From Cristatella mucedo (taxonomy: Eukaryota; Bryozoa; Phylactolaemata; Cristatellidae): 64,000 bases of DNA. The stretch lies in NCBI GenBank assembly GCA_009760855.2, contig WPIO01000076.1, positions 853,501-917,500 on the forward strand, given 5' to 3'. Shown here piece after piece: positions 45,506-58,277 of this stretch. The notes beneath the pieces were generated by a model. The model was not told where the DNA came from. It did not search any database and saw only the letters and a program-made list of their open reading frames with translations. Position numbers and translations under genes: made by a program. Position 1 is the first letter of the stretch, and every line of letters starts with the position of its first letter.

Positions 45506-48500
45506 GACGGACTCGGAGTTTTCTCGCCGGAAGCGTGGTGCCCGGAAAGACCTATTAGCCCGTGCACAATCCGCACCGAAGGGGGAGCGCCGGCTAGACG
45601 TCCTTTCGATCGCCCCCCCCCCAATCCATCGAAAGAGCGTGGAGCACTCTCGTTTTGAGTGGGTCCTAAAGAGTGCGCCCCGGCAGGTGCCCCGCCGCCT
45701 GCGAATGCCTCTTTAGATCGATCTAGTGGAATCACCTCTTCAGCAACTCCCATCGCGCGATTGTCGCCCCCCCATCGTCGAAACGATAGCACCCTTGGGT
45801 AACCGACCCTGAACTCATGGTCAAAAGAGGGCCTCTAGCGGCTTTTTGCCACCATACTAAATTTAAAAAAATCCATCGACACAATGAGACGTTGCAACCC
45901 CCCCCCCTTCGTGCGGTGTCGAGCCCCAGAGCAGCTTTGCAGTCCGAAGTCCCTAATTGCAACCCCGGCGGTCACCCGGGTACCGGGCTTACAGAGTGAG
46001 CGGTAAAGGGGCGTTTAGGTGAAGGGGGGTACGAGCGGCTGCAGCTACAAAGAATCCGGGCAGCCCGATCCCATTTCTTCACCCATGGGTGGCTATGCCG
46101 GGGGGGGGGGGCTGCTGCCTCCACCGAAGCAAGCGCTCGCAGCCGGACTTGGACGTTTGAATGAGGGCGGGGCGGCTAATCCTCGCGGTCTTAGTTCGGT
46201 GGCTAGATGCTCAAATTTCACGTCACTTCGGAGGACAATTTCGACTTTGTAGTTCTCTACAAACTTGAAGTTGTCGATTTTTAAACGAGCGTGAACCTCG
46301 GTACCGAAGCTCCGCTCGGGAGCCTTTTCGATACCCTAAAATACGCTTGTAACCTTTGCCCCGTGTGTGTGGAAAGCTTCGTGGCTGGCCTATTTGCTGC
46401 TAATGTCTATAAAGGGATTCTCATAAGCAACTTGAAAATCAAGATCACCATTACATAATGAGATAGCATACCCCCGGAAAGCGACCGAGAGCGTGCAGCT
46501 GAACGACATTGGTGCGAGTAGCCTCGCTAGTATCGTCTAGGTAAAATCGTAGTCTCACTTGGATTCTTTGAATAGACGATACACGCTTGAAGCTTTGCAC
46601 CCAAGCCACTGGACTAGCCTATAGGGGCGCGTTCTCAACACGATCCCTACGTGGAAACAGGTTAACCATTACGGAGGGAGCAACTGGACTTCAAGGGGGG
46701 GAGCTCAAGTAAGTACACTCGGGGTTATGCCTTAGGTGTACCGCTTCGGGTCTCGTTACCGAAGGTAATTTTATTTCTCTCTTTTGGGCCGGAGTTCTAA
46801 ACATCACGATCCAGAATAAATCAACTCTGTAGAGCTTCATTATTAGCACAATTCTTGGCCTTCATGTACTTGTCAGTTAGCCGATGGTGATCCGATGGAG
46901 ATCGATTCGTGAATGAATTCCGTCCGCGCAGAGTCCATGGAGGGGCCTTAATGGCTTGTGTATTTGCTTGTTGGTCCGGCCGAGCCCCATCGGCCAAACT
47001 CTGCAGAACTCATGCAGGGGGAGTTTCGACCTTAACCCTGGTCCATGCGCCTGCGGCCCGCGGGCCTTCGGCCCTGCGTTCGGAGATGAGAGTAGCTCAC
47101 TCCTTTACGGACGCGAGCACTCGCCGAGCACGGTGGGTGAGATTAAAGCAGGAGTCTGTATGCAACTGCCTGTGCATTCCCGTGTCTCTAATATTGCCCA
47201 CAAGTATGCTAAACAATGGCATTAAGCAATGAATAAGTGTGGTGCCTTTGACGCCAACGCAACCGTGCCGAAAGTACACAGTTTAAATTCCATTCAATTC
47301 CTCTCCGGATGCAAGCCACTCGTGAAATGAGCACAACTTTGTTAAAAGTCGAGCTTTGAAAGTAGTCTTCTTCTTCAGCAACCTCCGTAGGTCAATGGAT
47401 AGAATATTGGTATGGAGAAACCAAAGGGCACCGCTTTTATTTGTCAGAGGGTTAATAATTTCTCCTCTTAATTTCATCTGCAACCTTTAGCCCATATATA
47501 TTTAAATAAATTCCAACTCAATGGGAGATGAGATGTTCACATTGACGCCAGATTATTGATAGCAAACTTAAACAATCCTGCAAAGTTAAGCGGGCACTTG
47601 ACGAGAAAAAGAAAGATGATAATAGCGAAATAGATCGTGAAGATAACATAAACAAGAGAGATTGCACAGTACATATGCAATGCTTTACCAAACGATTGAA
47701 ACAAACCGATGTGCCCACTTTACTTGCTGCTGTATAAGAAACACAATTCTTAAACGACGAAACTGAAAATAATACACAGTAATGCCAGTAACTCGCTTTC
47801 CCATGCGCAAGGCGCTGCCTCAGCGGTTAGGCTAGCCTACAGCTAGCCATTGAATAAAGGAATCCGCCGACTTGAAAAATCCTAACTACATGGAGTTAAA
47901 ATATGTATTACAGTCACTATTCTAATAACTATAGTGCGAAATCAAACGAGATGCCCTTAGCGAGTGCTTCAATGAAATCTGGGATTACGTAGAAAGACAA
48001 ACTTCTGTCTGTTTGCTTGGAATTTGATTTCCTGCAGGAGGTTCGGCCTGATCTTGATTTGTCCAGACTCCAATGCTCATTCCTGCCGCTTGACTTTCCC
48101 AGACCAATTACGACTTACTGTGATAATTGCTTGACTATGTCACGCCGTGATTATGCGTCTATCGTTGCTGTTGACGACCGCGGTAACTAGTCAAATCAAT
48201 TGCACTAATCGACTTAGAGATGCGGGTTCCCAATGGCACTTGGAAATGATTTAAAACTCTGGCAAAAGATGACTTATACAGCTAACTTTAGGACCAGTGC
48301 TCGCTGAATATCGCGATAGAATGTGACTTTTTCAGGTCTTTCATTAACGGTCAGCATGTTTAGCAGCTTTCAATTTGTAGCAAAGCATAGCCAATAGTAA
48401 AGTTTCGTTGAAGGAAAACTTTCGTAGTCCCCCACCTTACTAGCCGATTGTTTAGTGTAGCGATATAGATTTGCTGTGACCTAACCACAAAAAAGCAGAA

Positions 48501-48718
48501 CAATGATCCTGGCTGTTTACCGCCCTCGTCCAGGTTTCTCTTCGACGAAATTAAAGTTAATAGATTGCAAAGCCAGTCCAATGTCAGCTTTGTCCTATGC
48601 AGACCGTGGCTCGAGGGCGACAATACGTGAAGTCGAAGGAGTGGTGACTAAGAGATGAAATCCGAAAACCAGATCTCACTCATTAAGTTTTCCTGCCTCC
48701 GATTTCTCGAAGCTGAGT
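45506..48718. other. Intergenic stretch with several C or G homopolymer runs
   Basis: Runs of eight or more C or G occur near 45606, 45899 and 46100. ORFs are 125 codons or fewer and unrecognised. A small hairpin (CTTTGTAGTTCTCTACAAAC) lies near 46233. No repeat family matched. Confidence 0.45.
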
Positions 48719-48719
48719 A

Positions 48720-48986
48720 AGGAGGAGGAGGAGGAGGAGGAGGAGGAGGAGGAGGAGGAGGAGGGAGGAGGAGGAGGAGGAGGAGGAGGAGGAGGAGGAG
48801 GAGGAGGAGGAGGAGGAGGAGGAGGAGGAGGAGGAGGAGGAGGAGGAGGAGGAGGAGGAGGAGGAGGAGGAGAGGAGAGGAGGAGGAGGAGGAGGAGGAG
48901 GAGGAGGAGGAGGGAGGAGGAGGAGGAGGAGGAGGAGGAGGAGGAGGAGGAGGAGGAGGAGGAGGAGGAGGAGGAGGAGGAGGAGG
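48720..48986. repeat. (GGA)n trinucleotide microsatellite, about 267 bp
   Basis: Purine-only on +, with four single-base slips (such as GGAGGGAGG and GGAGAGGAGAGG) separating blocks of pure GGA. The frame over it gives poly-Ser/Leu/Pro on the minus strand and is an artefact. Confidence 0.98.
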
Positions 48987-48989
48987 CTT

Positions 48990-49834
48990 TATACGACAAA
49001 TGCTGCTGCGTGTCTTCGTGTAGCTCTGCTAAGAAACGTGCCTGCATGACGAGGTTCCGACCGTCGCTCACACAATGAGCCATCGGGCGCTGCTAATCTG
49101 CCTAACCTATCGAGGTCTCTAGCTCCGAAATTGTGACCAGCAATCAACGTGGCTCTGCGGCGGTCGCTTCAAATGACCAGAGCTTGACGCTTATGCCCTA
49201 TTAAATTACGTTTGCCATGATATGATAATCTCGAAAATACGTTCGATCCCCAGAAGAATTCCATACTTAATTTCGGCGGGCTTTAGTTCTGCAGACCAGG
49301 CACAGCTTAATAAGAAGGTAGCTTTTCTTTACGATAGTCGGTACTGACCGCAGGTGCACAATGTGCTCTGTACTTCAATGTCCAGCCTCTCACCGTCGGA
49401 AGTCGTTGACAAAATGAGCACCTGCACTCGCATCCAACGTTGGCAGGGGGCGGTTGGGGCAATGCTCTCGATCGGCTGCTCGTAGACGGCTGCTGATAGG
49501 CAACGAGTGGAACTCTAAATAAACATTTCCTTTTGATATACGGGTATTGTTCGCCTACTCATACTCCATCAGCTCATTGAGAACAACCTGGTCTTGACTA
49601 GTTGCTACTTCTAAAAAAAAAAGTGGAGAAGCATGCAGTGCCGAGTGAGATGGAATACTCCAGAATTTTTAGCGTCTGAGTAAAAATTTCGAGAAAATCT
49701 TCTGTCTGACGAAAGCATCAGTAGATACATCGTGAGCTAATTGGCAGATGCAGAATAGACGTTCCGAGCTTGCTGCTGATCATTTACATAATGAGGAGTT
49801 GAAGGCAATGCAACAAGAGAGCTACTCTCTCGGA
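48990..49834. other. Intergenic stretch, nothing recognised
   Basis: Only short frames; no repeat family identified. Confidence 0.5.
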
Positions 49835-49925
49835 AGCAGCCTGCCACCTGTAGCACCTGAAGCCGCCTGCCACCTGTAGCATCTGTACCACCTGAAGCCA
49901 CCTGCCACCTGTAGGCTGCTTCAAG
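49835..49925. repeat. Minisatellite of CTGCCACCTGTAGCACCTGAAG-type units
   Basis: Three imperfect units containing GCCTGCCACCTGTAGC and ACCTGAAGCC. It is E-box rich: CACCTG recurs six times. Confidence 0.85.
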
Positions 49926-49929
49926 ACAA

Positions 49930-51330
49930 ACTGGTGTAATAGCAATAATAACAACAATAGTAATACAACATGTTATAGCAGCCAAAGAAAGCTGAATCTT
50001 TATTAAGCTTATCAGGAAAGCTGAAAGGAAGCACATCAATAGATTAGTGATACGTCATTGTCTCTGTCTAATGTCTAATGATAGGTAAGTAATATGTCTA
50101 CGTCTATGACTCGTGTCTAATGTCAATGTCTAAACGATTAGTAATATTCATGCAGTCGCATGCAGCCGTATTACAGCGAATTAAGCTTAAAGTAAGCTGC
50201 CAGCCACGGGACATGTGAACAATTTAACAATAATGGCATTTACTGAGTCAATATCCGAGCGATTAACATTTTTTTAATTGACTAAAGCCAGGAGGGCTGC
50301 AGGTGCTAGATGCTGCCTGCATGCTAATAGACCTGCACCGCGGTGGGGCTCAAACGTGGATGGGTTCCGAGATGCAGGTGGCGGTGCTGTCGCGATGGGC
50401 TCGTCTCTGGGGCAATAATAGCAACCTTGTGTACAATAGCAGGCCGGATACACGAGTGTATCAAGGGCAGGGCACACGGATGAAACACACACTGTTGTAG
50501 GAACATGATCAATTTTGTGTTTTGCTTCTAGCCCAACAAACTTACGGGATGTCGCGAATGCATTTGGCAAAGAATTTTGAAGCTTTGGGTTGTACAGGAA
50601 GTGAAGGCACGGACTCCGTACGACATATGAGAGGCTGGTTAGGGAACCGATCAGAGCCAGAGGTGCAGGCAGGTGCACGTGGACGAGAGCAATTCGAGAT
50701 AAGCAAGCGAGAGCCGGACCAAGAAGGGACCGAAGGGAGGAGCGAGAGGAAGCAGGAGCCGAAAGTCTGTCTGTGCGGATTGACTGCTTGATTGGTAGCC
50801 ATTGTACGTGTCACATTGCAGAGAGGTGCTGCAATGTGACAGTTTCGATCTGCACGGCAGATGCATAGCTAGTGCTGCCCAGTGTTGCACCGTCCGAGCT
50901 GCCCCTTTCGGCACAGGCACAAGACGGCAATGAAAGAGAGCTAAATAAGTCTAGACCGGATATTCCAAATGCATGGATTACTTTGGCTTCGGTGCCATTT
51001 TCTTAGCAAACCTGAATTTTGCTTGACTGAATTTAGGCAGAGTTAGTTTTTTCGGGTTACTATCGACGAAAAGGTCATTTTGGAATAGGGGGTCATGATC
51101 TTTTGGGCATAGATCCCAGGACCAAGGAAGATGAAGATGGACTTAGGAGGATATGAATTTCAGCAAGGCAAACCTGTTAAGAGCTAGCTGTATTATACAT
51201 TTATCGTGTCTGAATAGTGGGAGCTTCAGGTAAACCATCTTACAGTGGAACCGAAAGTTGACTAGCTTTTAGTTTCCTGTGCATTCTGATTTCAGCTCTG
51301 GCGTGGGTCGACAGTATTTGTTAAAGCCAG
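49930..51330 (-). mobile_element. L2-like LINE remnant, very degraded
   Basis: The 3' end near 49938-50010 (ATAACAACAATAGTAATAC, then AAAGCTGAATCTTTATTAAG) is recognisable. So are patches at 50540-50630 and 50765-51090 that follow the family order, such as TTGACTGCTTGATTGGTAGC, AAATAAGTCTAGACCGGATA and GAAAAGGTCATTTTGGAATA. Frames are destroyed. Positions 50030-50540 are not confidently LINE. Confidence 0.6.
50809..50841. repeat. Perfect 13-bp inverted repeat, 7-nt loop
   Basis: TGTCACATTGCAG (50809-50821) and CTGCAATGTGACA (50829-50841). It lies within the LINE remnant, where the other copies do not have a palindrome. Confidence 0.9.
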
Positions 51331-51339
51331 TATTTTTGA

Positions 51340-52780
51340 ATGAATTTTAATTGCTCATGGGATGTCACGGATGGTGCCCAAATCTCTAGTGCATACCGAT
51401 TGCCTACACATGTCGTAGCAACTGCTTTAATAGCTTTGCTTACGACTCATTATCGCTCCTTTCTTTTGCTTAGGCAAGTTCTTGGAGAGATTTGGAAAGC
51501 AGGTTCATATTACTTTTTCTGATACTCCTCAGACAGCAGCTTCGTATTTCGGAGACCAAAGACTAATTTAGTCGAAGTATTCTTAGCACAAGAAAACATA
51601 GCAGCAGGTAGCACATTACATGCTATTAGTTTCTTTATCTGTCATAAGAGCACAAGCACCAATACAGATCCAAACCTTGAAATCAAGTGGACTTAAGTCC
51701 ACCACTATGCTGGCTGTGGCTGTGAGTACCGACCAGTGATCATGGTGGAAGCACACAGCCGGAGAGCTAGTTAACTGAGGCTCCGAAGAGGCCGCCAGAG
51801 GGCATGAGTGGGTGCCAGAGGGTACAGCTAGGCACCAGAGGGCATGAGTAGGCTGAGTTACGGAGCACCACCACGGCAACGGGTGAAGCGTCGCAAAGCG
51901 AAGGCGTTGCAGAGGGAAAAATCGAATTGACAAATTCGGAAACTCGATAGCAGCATGTAATGAAGTTCTGTCACTCTCGGAGAAAACTAGCTTGGGGCAT
52001 CGTGATATGGCTCTCATGTCACCGAAAGACTCGACAGCATCAAAAATTGAAGGCTTAGCTCTTTATTGTCAGTACTGTAGTAGCATAGGAAGATTGATTC
52101 TCAGCTTCTGGAGCCAAAGGATCGAAGTGAGGCCAAGTCGAAGTGAGTCACTGCCATTGCTGCCTTTGCCTGGCCTTGCTGAAATATACTCGGGAGACTG
52201 AAAGACGCGATCGCACTAATCACACGCACCGAGCCACGTGCATCTCATGAAGCCAGCCTTAACGGTCAGTAGCAGAAATTCTGCCCACTTTCTATGCATG
52301 GCTACTGCTAAATAGCTGTGAAATCTGCACCCTCACTACTGATCTGTGCCCTCAAGTCTGTACTGCTTGGTCGACTATCTATGGAGGTAAGATGAGCATA
52401 TAAAGTCAGAGGAATAAGAAAGACAGAAATTAAATAAATTCTGACGTTTGCCACGCATCCTGGTAAAGATCACAGCTACTGATTTTTGCCTCTAGACAAT
52501 GTTTGCAGTCGACAATCTAAGCATACTTTCCATAGAAAGTGTCTAGTAGCTTGGTTGCAGATAATAATGTTGAATCGTATCCGTTGGCAAAGACTGCTTA
52601 AACAAGACACAGAATTCTCCAAAGCACGCTCATGTCAGCATGCTCAGAAGCTTCAGCATGAGATCTAGCTCATAATCTGAGCTGCAACTATAGTGGTCAG
52701 CTGCAATGTGCTAATATCTGCACTTTGTCTGCATGTGCGTCTGCCGAGCACCCTTCATTGGAGTAGGTGAGCTCCATCGT
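51340..52780. other. Intergenic stretch, nothing recognised beyond a short minisatellite
   Basis: Frames here are short and unrecognised; see the minisatellite at 51790. Confidence 0.45.
51790..51855. repeat. Minisatellite of GCCAGAGGGCATGAGTGGG-type units
   Basis: About three imperfect copies of roughly 20-24 bp (CCAGAGGGCATGAGT, CCAGAGGGTACAGCT, CCAGAGGGCATGAGT). Confidence 0.85.
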
Positions 52781-53530
52781 TTGCACCGGCAGTTTCACCC
52801 TTTACTGTTACCGTTCTCGGGCACAGAAGTAATGCCTAACATTTGGCATCTGAATACCAATGGCTGAGGGCTACGACTTTGGTTCTTTGAGAAACTAACA
52901 ATCTTATCTACAGCCGTACTTGTACTTGGGTTACTAGCCCCAGCATCAACTATCCAGCCTGCTACAGCTAGCAAGCAAGCAGCAGCGATGAGAAACAAAA
53001 TGATATTCACTCATGCGAATAAAAAAACGTTTCTATGTATCATGTATTTACTTTCTTGAGCTGCATGCATTCAGACTGAAAGTTGAATGCAGCTGCTTAT
53101 GTTCAAACAAAATGAGCTTAGATCGTTGTTTGGCGGCCGGGACCCTGGATTCCAAAGCTCGCTTCCTGTCTGTTGTCCAAAGTGGTTCTCAGGCGAATCT
53201 TCGCGAAGCATTCGGCAGCACAACTAATCAACAGGTGAGCACGATTAATTTTAACTGCTCTGCTATTAATGCACAAACTAAGGTCTTCAAAAGCAAACGG
53301 GGGGGGGGAACATGGCTACCGATATCTTAGTAAGAAGGCCAGAATACTTCGGCAATGTGCCCTTGGTTGCTGCAGTTGCAGCCCGAAGGAAGTCGGCCTC
53401 GTTGATATTGTTGCACATCTGAGCATAATTTACTGAAGGCTGTATTCGGTCGGTCCTGCCTCGGTGCCTCCTTCAGTTAAACGAAGTGGTAAAGCCCACT
53501 TGCCCTGAGACAACGGTAGCAGGGTGCACC

Positions 53531-54064
53531 ATGCAGTTCGTTCGCCTTGCTACAATTCTCACGGCACAGTCACCGATATATGCCACTGCTAGCTACTTTT
53601 GTAATGACAATGCCGAACCCAAATCAGTCTGGGGCAAAATCATGGGCTCGCTGTGCTCTTTCACATTTGTAATCTCCGAGACTTTGGTCCGAGCTTTCCC
53701 TTCGGCACATTTCGTAGAGCAGCAATGTTTCGTGATCGCAATGCAGAAAACTATAAAGTCAGCAGGCACTCCAAGGAGTGGGTTGAATGGAAATGACAGT
53801 TTTGCACCAAAGTTGGCAGGTGTTAAGCAAGGACAAAGCTTTTGTGTGCATCAAAATAACCAGGTTTTAGTACATGCAAAAAGTCAGGCACAGCATAGAC
53901 CCATTTCTTCCATCTGTATTGCTAAAATTGTACACCGCCCAAGATGTACGAAGCGCTTGAGTAGCTGTACTTGGTACCGAGCTAGCCGAAGTGCAGCACA
54001 CTGTAATTACATCGTAAACCATTACTCTGAAGAAATACACTTGTATTACTGTAGCTTCGGATGA
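53531..54064 (+). CDS. Unrecognised 177-residue ORF (weak)
   Basis: ATG-initiated. Its N-terminus is weakly hydrophobic (MQFVRLATILTAQSPIYATA) and it has about a dozen cysteines spread to the C-terminus. It ends YYCSFG. No known domain. A splice-like CAG/GTGAGC lies 300 bp upstream at the end of another frame (to 53234), so this area is worth testing for expression, but chance is the default. Confidence 0.15.
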   Translation: MQFVRLATILTAQSPIYATASYFCNDNAEPKSVWGKIMGSLCSFTFVISETLVRAFPSAHFVEQQCFVIAMQKTIKSAGTPRSGLNGNDSFAPKLAGVKQGQSFCVHQNNQVLVHAKSQAQHRPISSICIAKIVHRPRCTKRLSSCTWYRASRSAAHCNYIVNHYSEEIHLYYCSFG

Positions 54065-56605
54065 TAACGGTTAGCGACCACGTACTTTTTGTGCAGCCAA
54101 CGACCTCAGCCGGTTTCAAGCCTTCATCTAGGTGATGACCCTCCCACTACAGAGGTCAACGATACTAATTCGCCATCATTAGTTGTGATAGGTGACGGCA
54201 GGTTTGAAAGGAAGACAAGGAAAAAGTAGGAGGAGCCAGCCGAATTCCGCCGGGGATCTCCACTCCTCTCATAACCATCCATCACAGTCCAGTTGCACGA
54301 ACATAAGAATCTCTGTGCAGCTAACTCTTTCTTATAAGAAGCAGAGGCAGCAGCAGCAGCAGAAGTAGTGCCTGATCGTCATCGTTTTCCAATTGGAATT
54401 CGATGGAATTCTTGAGCTTTGGCACCTTGTTTAGCAGTAGCTGTGTAGCAGTAGCTTAACAACAATTTCTCCTAGCGTTTCAAAGGCCAAACGCATGAGT
54501 AGTAGTGCTGTTGATCAACAACTCGATCATCGGAGCGATACTATCGACCTTGATTTTTCAAGCGATGCTCTTCTTGCGCCTGAGTGGTCCCGCAGTTCAT
54601 CAGACAGACACTACTTCAACTAATTCAAAGGCTTTTCTGAGAGGTTGTGTCATCATCTGGTCGGCGATCGGTGCTATCAGTTTGCTCTTAAAAACAGACG
54701 ATCACTGCAATCACTGATGGTGCTGTAAAATGCAGTAGCAGCCAGTTTAGCCAGTTTAGTTGCTTTGTACATTCTCCACGGTACCGATGACCCCAATCCT
54801 AACTCGGCCGGCACAAATTCGTGGAGAGATGCACTAAAGAGCTGCTACATCCACCATTGGCAGCTGCTGTTGCTGCCGTGAGGCAGTGCACAAAGACCCC
54901 TCGCTGCCCCCCAGTGAGACGTCATCATCTGTTGGCCCACGTTGCTCAGGTTTGCAGCAGGGGTCCAATGCAGACTAAGTGACTAACATGGCCAATTGAA
55001 AAAAGATGTGACCCCTTAGTGTTGTCTGTGCATTGCCTAAAGGTCTCAAAGACCAGCATTAGGACAGCAATCAGGTCAATTCAGATTGAGCTGAGTGAAA
55101 TTGAGTGCAGAAATACCTTTTCGGATTGCACCGAATTGACATGACCCCATAGCAAAGTCAGTATTTATGTTGCTGCTCTACGGCATCCTTTAAGGATACC
55201 ACAGAGCTGCTCTGTTGAGTCCACATCTGTCTGCCATCTAGAACTGATGCCCACCTTAGACCGCTAATACTTACATACATGTACCCTTTGCCCAGGTAGG
55301 GTTCTCAAAGAGTCACAATGTGCCTACACATACACACACAAACAAGTGAGAGTGTGATACAAGGCTCGTCTTCGATGCTAACACCATCAGATGAAAAGCA
55401 ACCAGAAACCACATCTTTCAGCCCAAAATGAATTGTGAGGCAAAAGTAAACTCTAATAAGGACAGCATATCAATGCTCGCCGTAGAGACCTTCTGCAGTC
55501 GGGATTTGCATCGCAAGAGATAAGGTTTCAAGGACTTAACAAGTTTCCAACTCATTCCAGCTCGTTCCAACGTTCGACTCCCTTGAGGGGTAATCAAAAT
55601 ATTAAAAGCATAACCATTAAGTATGAAGGTGTTAGGGATTCCAGCTCCTAAAATTTCTTAGAAATCACAATGCGCATAACTGAAAGCAGAAACTAGCTCG
55701 TACCACTAGCTATGTACCACAAGCTGTGTATCACTTGTACCACTGCTACAAATTTGCACAGACTGGAAACATTGGTCAACTTAGAATGCTGCTAACAATT
55801 GATTGATTAGACTAGGCAATGGGGGGGGGGGGTCCAAGCTCCTAATTCTCGATAGTAGTAACTTGGAAGAACTCTCATCTGTTCCAGACAGAGGGAGGCT
55901 GTGGGATGCACTGGTAACGTGATGATCTATCTTGTTTATCATCCATCCTCCACAGGCCTTTTAAGGCTGCATTTCCTAGGATGCGGTGCATGGTTTCTGA
56001 GCATCGAGCATCGAGTCGTGCCCAGAATTGCAAGTATTCAATGCCAATTTTCCCCCTGCAGTATGCTGACGATTTTCATGCTTTGCAAAGCACTGGAACT
56101 GGCAAAGCTGGGCTCCCAAAAGTGCAGCCTCTTGCGGGCTGCATCGCTTGGAAGGCAATCGACCGTTGCAATCCCGTTGAGCAGGGAAGGCAGTTTCTAT
56201 AATATCGCTTTGACTGATGCTTTTGTCCAATTCTGGACAAAACCAGGATCCGTGAAGAATCTTGTGTGTTGTTCGTTCACTTCAACTCTCGGCTCACCAG
56301 TTAGCATCTAAGTTCCATTCCAAGTATGCCAACGGGCGTTTTACATAAATCATAGCACTTAATTAACTAGACGAAGACTCAATCAGTTTAAAGGGCCCAA
56401 CCAGAGATTTAACGCATTTCCATATTTGCCATCGTGCTATAAACACGAGACGTATGTTAGGATAATCGCAATACAGCCCTTGTGGAATAGGCCCGAGAGA
56501 TTTGCACAACTACTGCAGTATGTTATAATTAGTCAAAGAAAGTCACCGAGGAGGGCTACTCAGCAGCAAGCTTAAGTGGTGCTGGGTGCTGGAGCCTAAC
56601 GCAAG
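54065..56605. other. Intergenic stretch, no recognised gene
   Basis: Frames of 136 codons or fewer with no family resemblance. There is a poly-G run at about 55820-55831. No SINE or LINE copy was recognised, unlike most other stretches of this size. Confidence 0.45.
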
Positions 56606-56609
56606 CAGC

Positions 56610-56692
56610 TTCATGATCAGACCTAGGATCACATGATCAGACCCAGGGTCACAGGATCAGACCTAGGATCACATGATCAGACCTAGGACGTG
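56610..56692. repeat. 20-bp minisatellite, four copies
   Basis: Four units of ATGATCAGACCTAGGATCAC with minor changes (CCCAGGGTC in copy 2, AGGATCAG at the start of copy 3). Confidence 0.92.
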
Positions 56693-58128
56693 TTTTGAAA
56701 AATACCCACCTGGCAGGTATACCCTGGCACAAATTGGTTTGATTACAATAATCTATATAGAAGCAGAAACATTAAAATGTGATTTCTAAGCACACTACTA
56801 CAAGAAAGATGACCATCCATTCATATCTTCTTTCGAGTCGACATTTGAAGCAAGTCGTTATAGCGAGTCGACCTGAGAACCTGCTGTAACCTTCCACAAG
56901 CTCATCGTCGAGCTCAATAGGAAAGGCAGGGATACTCTTCAACTAATGCCTTCTATTTGTCTTAGATTGCTTATGTGTTTAGCTATGCTTCTGCTGCTAT
57001 GCATACCCCATAAGAAAGGAGATTAGAGATCAGAGCAGTTTTCCGGGTTAGTATTTTATCTTACCACCGTCTTCAGAGGCTGCCATCAAGCTTAAAGAGC
57101 TTATAAAAACATTCTGGCTGCACATTCTGAACTAGCCTATTCAGGGCTGGTCTCTGGGGAGGGAGCAATAAGATGTACAGGGAACTAGAAGGATGAGATG
57201 ACTAGCATGTCGACAGCAAGGTGTCTGCCATGCTCCTACCCCTATGAAACTGCCTGAAAATGTTACCTTTGCACATTAGCTCTGTAGACGGCAAAAGGAC
57301 TCCACTCATGAGTATTAACAGCATCAAGTAGTAAATTAAATTGGATCTGGGCCTGAGACTCTGCTGTCCTCGGACTAGGCCGGAAGAGGCCGGAATCCTG
57401 TGGTAAGTCCTGATTTGCCACCTTGGGAAAGAACGAGGGTCATCTCACTATCACACAATGCTGGTCTAAAGCCTGCGCCTTTGGATTTTACCACCCAGTC
57501 CTATCGTGACACCTAGTTCTTCAGCCCGCCCTCGCATGGCTGTGCAACTAAAGAATTGACATCTTGAAAATACGTTACACACTACCCTCATTAGAGGCCA
57601 AATACCCTAGCTGTTGACTATCAAATGGTTCACAATTTTTCTTCGAAATATTGAGTGCTGCCGGTCAAGAACGAAATATATTCTTTTTATTTCCGCAGCA
57701 TAGCCACAGTAAGGCACTGCATCCTTAAGATTGTTATCTCTCAAATATTTGGTTGTTTCAAGTAAGTTGGCCTCATTAGAAAGGAAGCGATACTGCATAA
57801 CACTTGTTCAACTCAAAACTTGTACACAAATGAAATCAGTTCACGTGACTTCCAGTACCGGCAACTCCAGATCAAGGTTTAGCCCCCCAAACAAATCCTG
57901 GATATGGGCCTGATGGTATGATGCCGTTCGATAGGTAAAAACTTATAGAAGGGGATCGATGAACTAAACAGTAGCTTTATTTACTCGATCTTATTCTCTG
58001 AGTAAGCTATTTAACCTCTCAAATCGTAGAACAGAGTCACGTAGCAGGCTTTAACTTTTTGGCGCACTCTTTATTGAGCTGTTTCTGGTGAGATGAAAGC
58101 CGCCATGTCTATTCTTCCGCTATTTACA
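56693..58128. other. Intergenic stretch, nothing recognised
   Basis: AT-rich; frames of 63 codons or fewer. Confidence 0.5.
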
Positions 58129-58132
58129 CGCA

Positions 58133-58169
<37 letters not shown>

Positions 58170-58189
58170 GCACACACACACACACACAC
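58129..58189. repeat. (CA)n microsatellite
   Basis: CA run with CGCG interruptions. Confidence 0.97.
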
Positions 58190-58277
58190 GAGGCTGGTGA
58201 ATCAGCATATCGTACTTTGTAAAGGCCATCACGTGGACACGAAAGGTTTAATTGTATTATTCAATATTATTAAAAAA

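Noticed and set aside
48676-49083. 135-codon minus ORF of poly-Ser, Leu and Pro
   Set aside because: It is a translation of the (GGA)n tract with shifts at the slip points.
52795-53010. 71-codon minus frame starting with a signal-peptide-like segment (ILFLIAAACLLAVAG)
   Set aside because: The apparent start is GTG immediately after a stop, with no in-frame ATG. It could only be an exon behind a modest acceptor, so it was not called.
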